DNA of 13,668 nt from assembly GCA_030037575.1 (NCBI GenBank), contig JASHRB010000187.1:1-13668 (forward strand), read 5' to 3'. Source of the DNA: Candidatus Sulfotelmatobacter sp. (GTDB lineage Bacteria > Acidobacteriota > Terriglobia > Terriglobales > Acidobacteriaceae). The notes under the pieces were generated by a model. The model was not told the origin of the DNA. It did not search any database and worked only from the letters and a program-made list of their open reading frames with translations. A program made the position numbers and the translations under genes. How positions within the stretch are numbered: the first letter of the stretch is position 1; each line of letters begins with the position of its first letter. Positions 6,889 through 13,668 of this stretch are shown here, piece by piece.

Positions 6889-8364
6889 GTGAGCCCAAAT
6901 CGATCCAACCGATATCCGACCCTGGCTGCACTGCTGACCCTGAGCGCGGGCGCGCTGCTGGTGCAGGGATACCATCCATTCGCGGAAGATGCCGAAATCT
7001 ACCTGCCGGGCGTGGAAAAGATTCTGCATCCGCAACTGTTTCCCTTTGGCACGGAGTTTTTTCTTTCCCATGCGAGCCTGACGTTCTTTCCCGATCTCAT
7101 TGCATTTTCTTTACGGCTGACTCATCTGCCCATGACCGCGGGGCTGTTTGTATGGCAATGGGCATCGATTTTTCTGCTGCTGTTGGCCTGCTGGGAGTTG
7201 AATGGCCTGTTTTTTGAAAGTGAGAGAACCAGATGGGGCGGGGTTTGCCTGATCGCGGCGCTGTTGACCATTCCTGTTTCCGGGACGGCGCTGTACATCA
7301 TGGACCAGTATTTGAATCCACGGAATCTGGCTGCGTTTGCCTCTGTGTTCGCCGTGGCCAGGGTGCTGGAAAAAAAATATTTCCGAGCTTTGCCATGGCT
7401 GCTGTTTGCCGCTCTCGTGCATCCGCTGATGGCGGTATTTCCACTTTCGTTTTGCTGGTTGCTGCTGGTCCTGGACAAACTCGATCCCCACTGGAGGCGG
7501 ACGTCCGGGGTGGCGGCTTTGCTGCTGCCCTGGATTCCTTTGGCGCCGTTGCCCTCCGCCGCCTATCACGAGGTCGCGAGGCGGCATGCCAATCATTACA
7601 TCCAGAACTGGCACTGGTATGAGCTGCTGGGAATCGTTGCCCCCATGGCGCTGTTCTGGTGGTTTGCCAAAATCGCGCGGCGGCGGCGGTGGCGAAATAT
7701 GGAACGGGTAAGCCGAGCCTTCATCGTTTATGACCTGATTTATTTGATCGTTGCGCTGGCCCTGGATCTTCCGGCGCGCTTTGAAACTCTCGCCCGGATT
7801 CAGCCGCTGCGGAGTTTGCACTTGCTATATCTAGTCCTGTTTCTCATGATGGGCGGATTGCTGGCCGAGTATGTGCTCAAAAATTATCTATGGCGATGGC
7901 TCGCGTTGTTTGTGCCCTTGAGCTTCGGCATGTTTTTTGCACAGCGTTCGCTGTTCCCCGCCAGCGCTCATATTGAGTGGCCCGGAGTCGCGCCCAAGAA
8001 TCCGTGGGCGCAGGCTTTTCTGTGGATCCGGCAGAACACGCCGGTGGGTGCGGTGTTTGCGCTCGACCCCGAGCACATGCACTTCGCGGGCGAGGATGAA
8101 ATTGGATTTCGCTGCCTGGCGGAGCGAAGCCGGCTGGCGGACCGCGTGAAAGATAATGGCGCGGTCAGCATGTTTCCCCCCTTAGGCGAGGAGTGGTTGA
8201 AGCAGATACAGGCGCAGACGCCGTGGAAAAAATTCCGCCTGGCGGATTTTCAGCGACTAAGGAGCCAGTACGGAATAACTTGGGTCGTCGTGCAACAACC
8301 GGGCGTGGCCGGACTGGATTGTAAATATGAGAATGCAGCCGTGCGGGTGTGCGAGCTTCCCTGA
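6889..8364 (+). CDS. Polytopic inner-membrane protein, possibly GT-C-like
   Basis: 491 residues, starting at a GTG (6889), the only common start after the in-frame TGA at 6835; the nearby ATG at 6881 is in another frame and stops at once. About nine to eleven hydrophobic helices cover roughly 11-27, 84-101, 116-136, 147-160, 167-196, 206-222, 245-262, 278-292, 310-329 and 333-350. A soluble C-terminal part of about 130 residues follows. The first loop has acidic residues (FAEDAEIYLPG, 31-41), as catalytic first loops do in GT-C glycosyltransferases. The C-terminal stretch WIRQNTPVGAVFALDP (379-394) followed by R-S-x-L-A-D resembles the extracytoplasmic part of bacterial GT-C-like or DUF6798-like membrane proteins. 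No enzymatic function is proven. It converges on a family-2 glycosyltransferase with a 13-base gap. Confidence 0.75.
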   Translation: MSPNRSNRYPTLAALLTLSAGALLVQGYHPFAEDAEIYLPGVEKILHPQLFPFGTEFFLSHASLTFFPDLIAFSLRLTHLPMTAGLFVWQWASIFLLLLACWELNGLFFESERTRWGGVCLIAALLTIPVSGTALYIMDQYLNPRNLAAFASVFAVARVLEKKYFRALPWLLFAALVHPLMAVFPLSFCWLLLVLDKLDPHWRRTSGVAALLLPWIPLAPLPSAAYHEVARRHANHYIQNWHWYELLGIVAPMALFWWFAKIARRRRWRNMERVSRAFIVYDLIYLIVALALDLPARFETLARIQPLRSLHLLYLVLFLMMGGLLAEYVLKNYLWRWLALFVPLSFGMFFAQRSLFPASAHIEWPGVAPKNPWAQAFLWIRQNTPVGAVFALDPEHMHFAGEDEIGFRCLAERSRLADRVKDNGAVSMFPPLGEEWLKQIQAQTPWKKFRLADFQRLRSQYGITWVVVQQPGVAGLDCKYENAAVRVCELP

Positions 8365-8377
8365 GCGCTGACCAGTT

Positions 8378-9184
8378 TCAGACCGGGCGGCCGTCTTCGC
8401 TTTTGCTGGCGTAGTAGGAAGTGAGTTCGGTTTCGAGTTTGTGGCCCTTGTCGCTGAAACGCGAGAGCTGAATAATTCCGGCGCGTTGCAGCGCAAATTG
8501 CAAAGTCGTGGCCAGCACGCCAAAACCATATTTCACGCTGCGCCGGAAATTGATGGATGAAGCTTCCTTGAAATATTTGGTGGGACAGGAAACTTCTCCG
8601 ATGCGAAACCCGAAATAGACACACTGCGCGAGCATCTGATTATCGAAAACGAAGTCGTCGGAGTTTTCGAGCAGGGGAAGTTCGCACAGGACTTTGCGGC
8701 TGAAGGCGCGGTATCCGGTGTGATATTCGGACAGTTTCACACGGAGAAAAAGATTTTCAAAGGCGGTGAGCGCGCGGTTGGAAATGTATTTGTAGAGCGG
8801 CATGCCGCCCATTAAGGCCGTACCGCCGATGATGCGCGATCCCAGCACAACGTCATAAACATCATAGGCCACCATGCTGGCCATGGCGGTGAGAAGCAGC
8901 GGAGTGTACTGATAGTCCGGGTGAAGCATGATGACCACATCGGCGCCTGCGGCCAGCGCCTCGCGATAGCAGGTTTGCTGATTGCGGCCGTAACCATAGT
9001 TGCGGTCGTGCTGATAGACCAGCAGGCCCAGACCGCGCGCCAGTTCGACGGTGCGGTCGGAACTGCTGTCATCGACCAGAATGCGGATGTCGACCAGTTC
9101 GGGCAGTTCGTTGACCGTGACCTCGAGAGTTTTCTCCGCATTGTAGGCGGGCATGGCGACCGCGATGCGCTTTCCGTTGATCAT
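8378..9184 (-). CDS. Family-2 glycosyltransferase (polyprenyl-phosphate sugar synthase-like)
   Basis: 268 residues. The GT-A fold begins at once ([15 protein letters not shown], 6-20) with the nucleotide-binding motif VDDSSSDRT at 37-45. The metal-binding region reads LHPDYQYTP at 87-95 instead of the textbook D-x-D, a variant I recall from polyprenyl-phosphate glycosyltransferases. The acceptor region [11 protein letters not shown] at 153-163 is also typical. The likely reaction is transfer of a sugar from a nucleotide donor to a lipid phosphate or glycan at the cytoplasmic face of the membrane. There is no convincing C-terminal membrane segment, so association would be peripheral. The ATG at 9184 fits the family start; no good Shine-Dalgarno is seen, and a TATGAT box lies 17 bases upstream without a clear -35. 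Donor and acceptor are unknown. Confidence 0.85.
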   Translation of the reverse strand: MINGKRIAVAMPAYNAEKTLEVTVNELPELVDIRILVDDSSSDRTVELARGLGLLVYQHDRNYGYGRNQQTCYREALAAGADVVIMLHPDYQYTPLLLTAMASMVAYDVYDVVLGSRIIGGTALMGGMPLYKYISNRALTAFENLFLRVKLSEYHTGYRAFSRKVLCELPLLENSDDFVFDNQMLAQCVYFGFRIGEVSCPTKYFKEASSINFRRSVKYGFGVLATTLQFALQRAGIIQLSRFSDKGHKLETELTSYYASKSEDGRPV

Positions 9185-9324
9185 AAAGTGAAACTTTTAT
9201 CATAAACGAGGAGTGGGGTCGGGCATGATGGGAACTTCGATGCGGCCGACGCTCCAGGGACAGGCTTGCGTGGCCTCTCCACGCGATCGACCACTCTCGA
9301 CGCTGGTTCGCGATGAAGCAGCGG

Positions 9325-9390
9325 TCTTGGCGTGCTTGGCGCAATCTTTGCCTGCTTTGCCGTGCAAAGCTTTTTGCCGTAAAGTGCGCG
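9325..9390. repeat. Degenerate 9-base-period repeat (interspersed-type element)
   Basis: The plus strand shows successive near-copies of (C/G)TTGGCGTG and CTTTGCCGT: GTCTTGGCG, TGCTTGGCG, then after CAA, TCTTTGCC, TGCTTTGCC, GTGCAAAGC, TTTTTGCC. The 9-base period keeps any reading frame open and gives a Cys/Leu/Ala-rich peptide on one strand and a Lys/Ala/Thr-rich one on the other. I recall such shadow peptides near genes in Acidobacteriota and other soil bacteria, which suggests a dispersed repeat family. This window has a single copy. Confidence 0.55.
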
Positions 9391-9421
9391 AAGAACCTTG
9401 GCGAAGACGGCCGAGGCCTTG

Positions 9422-9439
9422 AGCCCTTCCGCCAGGGCT
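9422..9439. repeat. Small perfect inverted repeat upstream of leuC
   Basis: AGCCCT (9422-9427) and AGGGCT (9434-9439) are exact reverse complements around the 6-base loop TCCGCC. There is no T-run after it on either strand, so it is not a terminator. It sits four bases from a second hairpin, suggesting a composite repeat. Confidence 0.45.
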
Positions 9440-9443
9440 AACT

Positions 9444-9469
9444 GAGGACAGCCGCGGACGGCCGTCTCC
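9444..9469. repeat. Imperfect hairpin with CGGA loop upstream of leuC
   Basis: GAGGACAGCCG (9444-9454) can pair with CGGCCGTCTCC (9459-9469) around the loop CGGA. Eight of eleven positions are Watson-Crick, one is a G-T wobble and two mismatch. It also contains the perfect 10-base palindrome GACGGCCGTC (9457-9466). It looks like a decayed REP-type element rather than a terminator. Confidence 0.45.
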
Positions 9470-9541
9470 CATGGACTGTGCGGAGCGGCCTTGCCCTCGT
9501 CTATTGCGCTGTGAAAAACTAATGCTTGGTTCAATTTCGCC

Positions 9542-10951
9542 ATGGCTTCGGCACGCACGCTTTTGCAGAAGATTTGGGAGGCTCATCTGGTCGTCCAGCC
9601 GGACGGTCGGTCCCCCATTCTGTACATCGACCTGCACCTGGTGCATGAAGTGACCTCGCCGCAGGCGTTTGAGGGGTTGCGAGCGGCCGGGAGAAAGGTT
9701 CGGCAAGCACAGCGCACGGTGGCGACCGTCGACCATAACATTCCCACCGAGCCCCGTGGAACGCCCATTACCGATCAGATTGCCGCCAAACAGATCGCAG
9801 CGCTGCAAGCCAACTGCAAAGAATTTGGCGTGCGGCTTTTCGATATGGACTCGCCGGACCAGGGCATTGTGCACGTGATCGGGCCGGAGTTGGGTCTGAC
9901 CCAGCCGGGCATGACGATTGTCTGCGGTGACAGCCATACCAGCACCCACGGCGCCTTTGGGGCGCTCGCATTCGGCATTGGGACGTCCGAGGTCGAGCAC
10001 GTTCTGGCGACCCAGTGCCTGGCGCAGCAGAAGCCGAAGACGATGAACATCGATGTGCGCGGCAAATTGCCGGAGGGGGTCACGGCCAAAGATCTGGCGC
10101 TGGGAATCATCGGGCAAATTGGAACCGACGGTGCAACCGGGCACGTGATTGAATATTCTGGCGAGGCCGTGCGCGGGCTTTCGATGGAAGGGCGCATGAC
10201 GCTTTGCAACATGAGCATTGAAGCGGGGGCGCGGGCGGGAACGGTTGCGCCGGATGAGACGACGTTTGCCTACGTGCAGGGCCGGCGGTTCGCTCCGCGC
10301 GATGGCGAGTGGGAGAAAGCGATTGAGCGCTGGCACCGGCTGGCGAGCGACGATGGCGCAAAGTTCGATAAAGCGATTGCGATCGATGCGCCGCAGCTTT
10401 CGCCGTTTGTCACCTGGGGAACGAATCCGGGAATGGTCGCTCCGGTGACGGGGCGCGTGCCGGAAGTCTCCAGCATGCGAGAGGCCGAGCGGCGCGCGGC
10501 AGAGCTGGCCTTGCAATACATGGGGCTGGAGCCGGGAAAGCGAATTCAGGAGATCAACGTCGATCGAGTATTCATTGGGTCGTGCACGAATTCGCGGATC
10601 GAAGATTTGCGTGCCGCCGCGCGCGTGGCAAAAGGTTACCGCGTGAATGGGAAAGTGCGGGCCATGGTGGTGCCCGGTTCGCAGAGGGTGAAAACGGCCG
10701 CCGAGCAGGAAGGGCTGCATCAGGTTTTTCTCGAGGCCGGATTCGAATGGCGGGAGTCGGGATGCTCGATGTGTTTGGGCATGAATCCGGATATTTTGCA
10801 GCCGGGCGAGCGCTGCGCTTCGACCAGCAACCGCAATTTTGAAGGGCGGCAAGGACGTGGAGGACGAACCCATCTGGTGAGTCCGATGATGGCCGCGGCG
10901 GCGGCGATCGCGGGGCATTTCACGGATATTCGGGAGTGGAAGTTTCGCTGA
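9542..10951 (+). CDS. leuC: 3-isopropylmalate dehydratase, large subunit
   Basis: 469 residues, normal length. With LeuD it isomerises 2-isopropylmalate to 3-isopropylmalate in leucine synthesis. Aconitase-family features are complete: the N-terminal [17 protein letters not shown] (27-43), VDHNIPTE (63-70), and [14 protein letters not shown] with its downstream GTSEVEHVL (128-156). The three [4Fe-4S] cluster cysteines are Cys348 (FIGSCTNSR) and Cys408 and Cys411 ([10 protein letters not shown]). The end, [18 protein letters not shown], is standard. The ATG at 9542 gives the family N-terminus ([12 protein letters not shown]); no Shine-Dalgarno is obvious. leuD follows after 69 bases on the same strand, so the two are probably co-transcribed. 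A 593-codon open frame on the opposite strand is a codon-usage shadow. Confidence 0.97.
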   Translation: MASARTLLQKIWEAHLVVQPDGRSPILYIDLHLVHEVTSPQAFEGLRAAGRKVRQAQRTVATVDHNIPTEPRGTPITDQIAAKQIAALQANCKEFGVRLFDMDSPDQGIVHVIGPELGLTQPGMTIVCGDSHTSTHGAFGALAFGIGTSEVEHVLATQCLAQQKPKTMNIDVRGKLPEGVTAKDLALGIIGQIGTDGATGHVIEYSGEAVRGLSMEGRMTLCNMSIEAGARAGTVAPDETTFAYVQGRRFAPRDGEWEKAIERWHRLASDDGAKFDKAIAIDAPQLSPFVTWGTNPGMVAPVTGRVPEVSSMREAERRAAELALQYMGLEPGKRIQEINVDRVFIGSCTNSRIEDLRAAARVAKGYRVNGKVRAMVVPGSQRVKTAAEQEGLHQVFLEAGFEWRESGCSMCLGMNPDILQPGERCASTSNRNFEGRQGRGGRTHLVSPMMAAAAAIAGHFTDIREWKFR

Positions 10952-11020
10952 GGCCTGGCTGGCAGCCTTGGGGAAAAGCAAGTGCCATTCTGCTTCGCTC
11001 GCAGCGGCAAGGAATCAACC

Positions 11021-11635
11021 ATGAAACCATTTACCGTGCATCGCGGACGCGTGGCACCGCTGGCTCGGGTGAACGTCGATACCGATCAAATCATTCCCAA
11101 ACAGTTTCTGAAGCGAATCGAAAAAACCGGTTTTGGCCAGTTCCTGTTTTACGACTGGCGATTCGACGGCGGTGGCCGCAAGAAGGATTTTGTTTTGGAC
11201 GATCCGCGCTACGCGGGTGCGAGCATTCTGGTTGCGGGAAAGAATTTTGGCTGCGGATCGTCGCGCGAACATGCGGTGTGGGCGCTCGGAGATTTCGGAT
11301 TTCGGGCGGTGATTTCGTCTTCGTTTGCCGATATCTTCGCGAACAATTCCACCAAGAATGGGTTTCTGACGATTCGCCTGAGCGAAGAAGAAACCGCCGA
11401 AGTGATGCGCCGCGCCGTCGCGCGCGCGGATTATCATCTGACCATTGATCTGCCACAATCGGAAGCGCGCGACGATCAGGGCTTTCGCGCAAAATTTCCC
11501 ATCGACGAGTTCGTTCGCCACTGCCTGGTCAATGGATGGGACGACATTGGCCTGACCCTCCAGCACGAGTCTGAAATTGCCGCCTACGAGGCGGCGCACC
11601 CGCTTCCCGCGGCGCTACAATTGAGGGGGCGGTAA
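11021..11635 (+). CDS. leuD: 3-isopropylmalate dehydratase, small subunit
   Basis: 204 residues from the ATG at 11021. This start is preceded by AAGGA at 11009-11013 with good spacing and gives the family N-terminus MKPFTVHRGRVAPL; an in-frame ATG at 10982 would add 13 residues with no family likeness. The swivelling small subunit closes the active site over LeuC. Signatures are DTDQIIPKQFL at 20-30 and NFGCGSSREHAVWAL at 75-89. The length matches the about 200-residue bacterial LeuD type, not the shorter archaeal type. Confidence 0.97.
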   Translation: MKPFTVHRGRVAPLARVNVDTDQIIPKQFLKRIEKTGFGQFLFYDWRFDGGGRKKDFVLDDPRYAGASILVAGKNFGCGSSREHAVWALGDFGFRAVISSSFADIFANNSTKNGFLTIRLSEEETAEVMRRAVARADYHLTIDLPQSEARDDQGFRAKFPIDEFVRHCLVNGWDDIGLTLQHESEIAAYEAAHPLPAALQLRGR

Positions 11636-11910
11636 ACTTCGAGTCAAACGGCGTAAAGATTTGTAAAGGGCTATTCGGTTAGCTTGACCGGCGCCGCGCC
11701 GCAGTTGATGCTTATTCTGCGGGCTTCTGGCAAGTCTGACATACCTTGGGGAATGCCTCTAGTTTCTTCCGCTGGGGGAACCTCGGCGCGGCTGGTGCGC
11801 CACTTCTTTCCGGCAGAGCAGGCGCAACCAAGCCGGGGTAAGCACGTCTAATCGGTGGCGGGTTTCGCTCACGGTTACCTCTGGTGAGCCTGGGGCACCC
11901 TCATTACGTC
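11636..11910. promoter_or_regulatory. Intergenic region likely holding the efflux-operon promoter
   Basis: 275 bases without a recognisable gene. A TTGACC box (11684-11689) is the best -35 candidate, but the nearest -10-like sequence, TTATTC (11712-11717), is 22 bases away, too far for a normal sigma70 promoter. Between them lies GGCGCCGCGCC (11690-11700), a palindrome around one base. CCGCAG (11699-11704) and CTGCGG (11717-11722) form a 6-bp stem with a 12-base loop. Either could be an operator or the end of the leuD transcript, but no T-run supports a terminator. No regulator gene is in view. Confidence 0.25.
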
Positions 11911-13152
11911 ATGAAAACGGATTCGAATTTTTCGCCTGAGCAAGAGCGGGTTGCTGGCGGCAACCCGCGGCAGAGCGCTTTGGTTTTTGCCCTGCTTGTG
12001 ACCGTCGCGTCTTTGGTCGGCTGCAACGGCGATGCCGGCCGGGAAGATGCCCACGCGGCCGCTCCGCGCGCGGTTTCGGTAACGGTGGCGAAAGTGCACA
12101 AGCAGGACGTCCCGGTTTACCTGGTGGGGTTGGGATCGGTGACCGCGTTCTATACGGCGAACATCAAGAGCCGGGTGGACGGGCAGATCATGCGGGTGAA
12201 TTTCGAGGAAGGGCAACTGGTGAAGGAGGGCGATCTGCTGATCGTAATCGATCCGCGGCCTTACCAGGTGCAGCTCGAACAGATGCAAGCGCAGCTTTTC
12301 AAGGATCAGGCGTCGTTGCGCGACGCGAAGCTGAATCTGGACCGTTACACCACGCTGATTCCCTCGGGCAGCATTGCCCAGCAACAGGTCGACACGCAGA
12401 GGTCGCTGGTGGATCAGCTCGACGGGCAGGTGCGTACCGATCAGGCCCAGATCGACAACGCCAAGCTGCAAATTGTTTACTGCAACATTACGGCGCCGTT
12501 CACCGGACGGGTGGGGCTGCGGCAGGTCGATCCGGGAAACATTGTTCACGCGACCGATACGAATCCCATGCTGGTGCTCACTCAGTTACAGCCGATCGCG
12601 GTGATCTTCACCCTGCCAGAGGACGAACTGCCGGGCGTAGCCGAGCACATGAAAAACGCGACCCTGCAGGTGGAAGCATACAGCCGCGACAATCAGAGCA
12701 AACTCGGAACCGGCAAGTTGATGACGATCGACAACCAGATCGATCCCACGACGGGAACGGCGAAGCTGAAGGCGGTTTTCGACAACCGGGACAACCAGCT
12801 GTGGCCTAATCAGTTCGTCAACGCCGATCTTCTGCTCGAGACCCGCAAGAACGCCACCACCGTACCCACGGCCGCGCTGCAGCATGGGCCGCAAGGGGCC
12901 TTTGTGTATGTCGCCAATCGCGACAAAACCGTCGAAGCCCGCACCGTGGATGTCGCGCTGACCGAAGGCAACACCAGCGTGATTGCGAACGGGCTCAATC
13001 CGGGCGAGGACGTGGTCACGGATGGCCAGGACAAGCTGCAGACGGGTAGCGCGATTGCGCCGCGGAACCCCAATTCCCGCACCACCGCCGAACAACAGGG
13101 CGGTCCGGACTCGGGCGGGCCCAGCGGTGCTTCCGGTAACACCGCTCAATGA
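11911..13152 (+). CDS. mdtA: RND efflux periplasmic adaptor, MdtA-like lipoprotein
   Basis: 413 residues from the ATG at 11911; a GTG at 11884 would add nine residues. A hydrophobic segment at about 22-37 ends in the lipobox LVGC with Cys38, so a lipid anchor to the inner membrane is likely; E. coli MdtA lacks this. Domains run as in membrane fusion proteins. The first lipoyl half is at about 87-117 ([16 protein letters not shown]), followed by a coiled-coil hairpin at about 119-190 rich in Gln/Leu/Asp. The second lipoyl half is [10 protein letters not shown] at about 193-202, then come beta-barrel and membrane-proximal domains. The tail from about 383 is Pro/Gly/Ser/Gln-rich and probably disordered. 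The stop overlaps the next gene's start (ATGA), and that gene is MdtB-like, which supports the MdtA name over AcrA. The substrate is unknown. Confidence 0.9.
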   Translation: MKTDSNFSPEQERVAGGNPRQSALVFALLVTVASLVGCNGDAGREDAHAAAPRAVSVTVAKVHKQDVPVYLVGLGSVTAFYTANIKSRVDGQIMRVNFEEGQLVKEGDLLIVIDPRPYQVQLEQMQAQLFKDQASLRDAKLNLDRYTTLIPSGSIAQQQVDTQRSLVDQLDGQVRTDQAQIDNAKLQIVYCNITAPFTGRVGLRQVDPGNIVHATDTNPMLVLTQLQPIAVIFTLPEDELPGVAEHMKNATLQVEAYSRDNQSKLGTGKLMTIDNQIDPTTGTAKLKAVFDNRDNQLWPNQFVNADLLLETRKNATTVPTAALQHGPQGAFVYVANRDKTVEARTVDVALTEGNTSVIANGLNPGEDVVTDGQDKLQTGSAIAPRNPNSRTTAEQQGGPDSGGPSGASGNTAQ

Positions 13153-13668
13153 GTCCTTCACGGATATTCATTCTCCGGCCGGTGGCGACCACGTTATTGA
13201 TGGTGGGCGTGCTGCTGGTGGGCTGGGTGGCATTTATGCAGCTGCCGGTCTCAGCGCTGCCCGAGGTCGATTATCCGACCATACAAGTTCTAACGTTCTA
13301 TCCCGGCGCAGACCCCGAGGTGATGGCCTCGTCGGTTACCGCCCCGCTGGAGCGGCAATTCGGACAAGTACCGGGGCTCACCCAGATGACTTCGACCAGC
13401 TCATTTGGCAGCTCGGTGATCACGCTACAGTTCGGTCTCGATCAAAACATCGATGTGGAAGAGCAGCAGGTGCAAGCCGCGGTGAATGCGGCCGCGACCT
13501 ACCTCCCCTCCGATTTGCCGAACCCTCCGATCTACAACAAGGTAAATCCCGCGGATGCGCCCATTCTCACTCTGGCGATGATGTCGGACTCGCTGCCGTT
13601 GTCGAAAGTCGAGGACTTGGCGGACACGGCTCTGGCGCAGAAAATCTCGCAGCTGCCAGGAGTGGGGC
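13149..13668 (+). CDS. mdtB: RND multidrug transporter, MdtB-like (N-terminal part only)
   Basis: 173 complete codons before the right edge. The protein begins [20 protein letters not shown], with TM1 at about 12-30, then [12 protein letters not shown] at 36-47, [20 protein letters not shown] at 51-70, a Ser/Thr-rich stretch with [24 protein letters not shown] at 119-138 and [11 protein letters not shown] at 163-173. This follows E. coli MdtB almost block by block as I recall it. MdtB-type proteins are proton-driven inner-membrane pumps that form heteromultimers with MdtC, so an mdtC-like gene and an outer-membrane channel may follow. The ATG overlaps the adaptor's stop by four bases, so translation is probably coupled. 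Paralogues in this family are close, so MdtB against MdtC is less certain than the RND call. Confidence 0.92.
   Translation, partial: MSPSRIFILRPVATTLLMVGVLLVGWVAFMQLPVSALPEVDYPTIQVLTFYPGADPEVMASSVTAPLERQFGQVPGLTQMTSTSSFGSSVITLQFGLDQNIDVEEQQVQAAVNAAATYLPSDLPNPPIYNKVNPADAPILTLAMMSDSLPLSKVEDLADTALAQKISQLPGVG

Larger units (their letters stand above)
9185..9541. other. Divergent intergenic region with repeat elements upstream of leuC
   Basis: 357 bases between the divergent glycosyltransferase and leuC. The region holds a 9-base-period repeat block (9325-9390) and two hairpins (9422-9439, 9444-9469), listed separately. It must also contain the promoters of both genes, but I see no strong -35/-10 pair. 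I found no leader peptide, T-box or leucine-codon run that would indicate attenuation of leuC. The open frames crossing it do not look like real proteins. Confidence 0.5.

Noticed and set aside
7111..7821. A 236-codon minus-strand open frame opposite the membrane protein
   Set aside because: Its Gln/Pro/Arg-rich composition is the expected reverse complement of hydrophobic transmembrane codons.
9200..10981. A 593-codon open frame on the minus strand opposite leuC
   Set aside because: It lies almost wholly antisense to leuC, whose family motifs are intact. Its product is rich in Arg, Pro and His without domain pattern, as expected for the antisense frame of a GC-rich gene.
11729..11755. Sigma-54 promoter suggested by TGGCAAG near 11729
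   Set aside because: No GC dinucleotide box occurs at the required -12 spacing after it.
1..13668. CRISPR array, tRNA or rRNA gene, insertion sequence, toxin-antitoxin or phage genes
   Set aside because: No regular direct repeats with spacers, no tRNA-like cloverleaf, no transposase or integrase motif and no terminal inverted repeats were seen; the window is nearly filled by core genes.

Overview
The window is GC-rich bacterial chromosomal DNA from a Gram-negative (diderm) bacterium. Diderm status follows from the RND efflux pump with a lipoprotein adaptor. My best guess is Acidobacteriota: the protein sequences look familiar, and short degenerate repeats of a type I associate with that phylum sit between genes. 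This is recollection, since no search could be run. Almost all of the window is ordinary core metabolism, translation and envelope genes, and no new multi-gene system stands out. The features worth a second look are intergenic repeats and hairpins, plus a few odd gene starts and gene contexts.

Layout, left to right. (1) 1-1010, plus strand: the C-terminal tail of a probable penicillin-binding protein, then a membrane-anchored protein with three PASTA domains. (2) 1053-5212, minus strand: a translation/shikimate cluster transcribed aroC > def > fmt > rsmB. aroC and def overlap by one base. A gap holding A/T-rich repeats and a terminator-like hairpin separates def from fmt. The cluster meets the PASTA gene tail to tail at about 1010-1053. 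(3) 5521-6756, minus strand: a lone MacB/FtsX-type ABC permease with no ATPase beside it, 308 bases upstream of aroC. (4) 6889-8364, plus strand: a polytopic membrane protein, possibly GT-C-like. It converges, 13 bases apart, with a family-2 glycosyltransferase at 8378-9184 on the minus strand. (5) 9185-9541: an intergenic stretch with a 9-base-period repeat and two hairpins. (6) 9542-11635, plus strand: leuC and leuD, the two subunits of isopropylmalate isomerase. (7) 11911-13668, plus strand: an RND efflux operon, an MdtA-like lipoprotein adaptor whose stop overlaps the start of an MdtB-like transporter that runs off the window.

How the genes work together. Def and Fmt are the opposite ends of the N-formylmethionine cycle: Fmt formylates initiator Met-tRNA and Def removes the formyl group from finished chains. 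RsmB methylates 16S rRNA, so these three form a translation unit, with aroC (the last step to chorismate) placed first. LeuC and LeuD assemble into one enzyme of leucine synthesis. The MdtA-like and MdtB-like proteins would form an efflux pump with an outer-membrane channel encoded elsewhere. The membrane protein and the glycosyltransferase could act on the same lipid-linked glycan, but this is only a guess from proximity.
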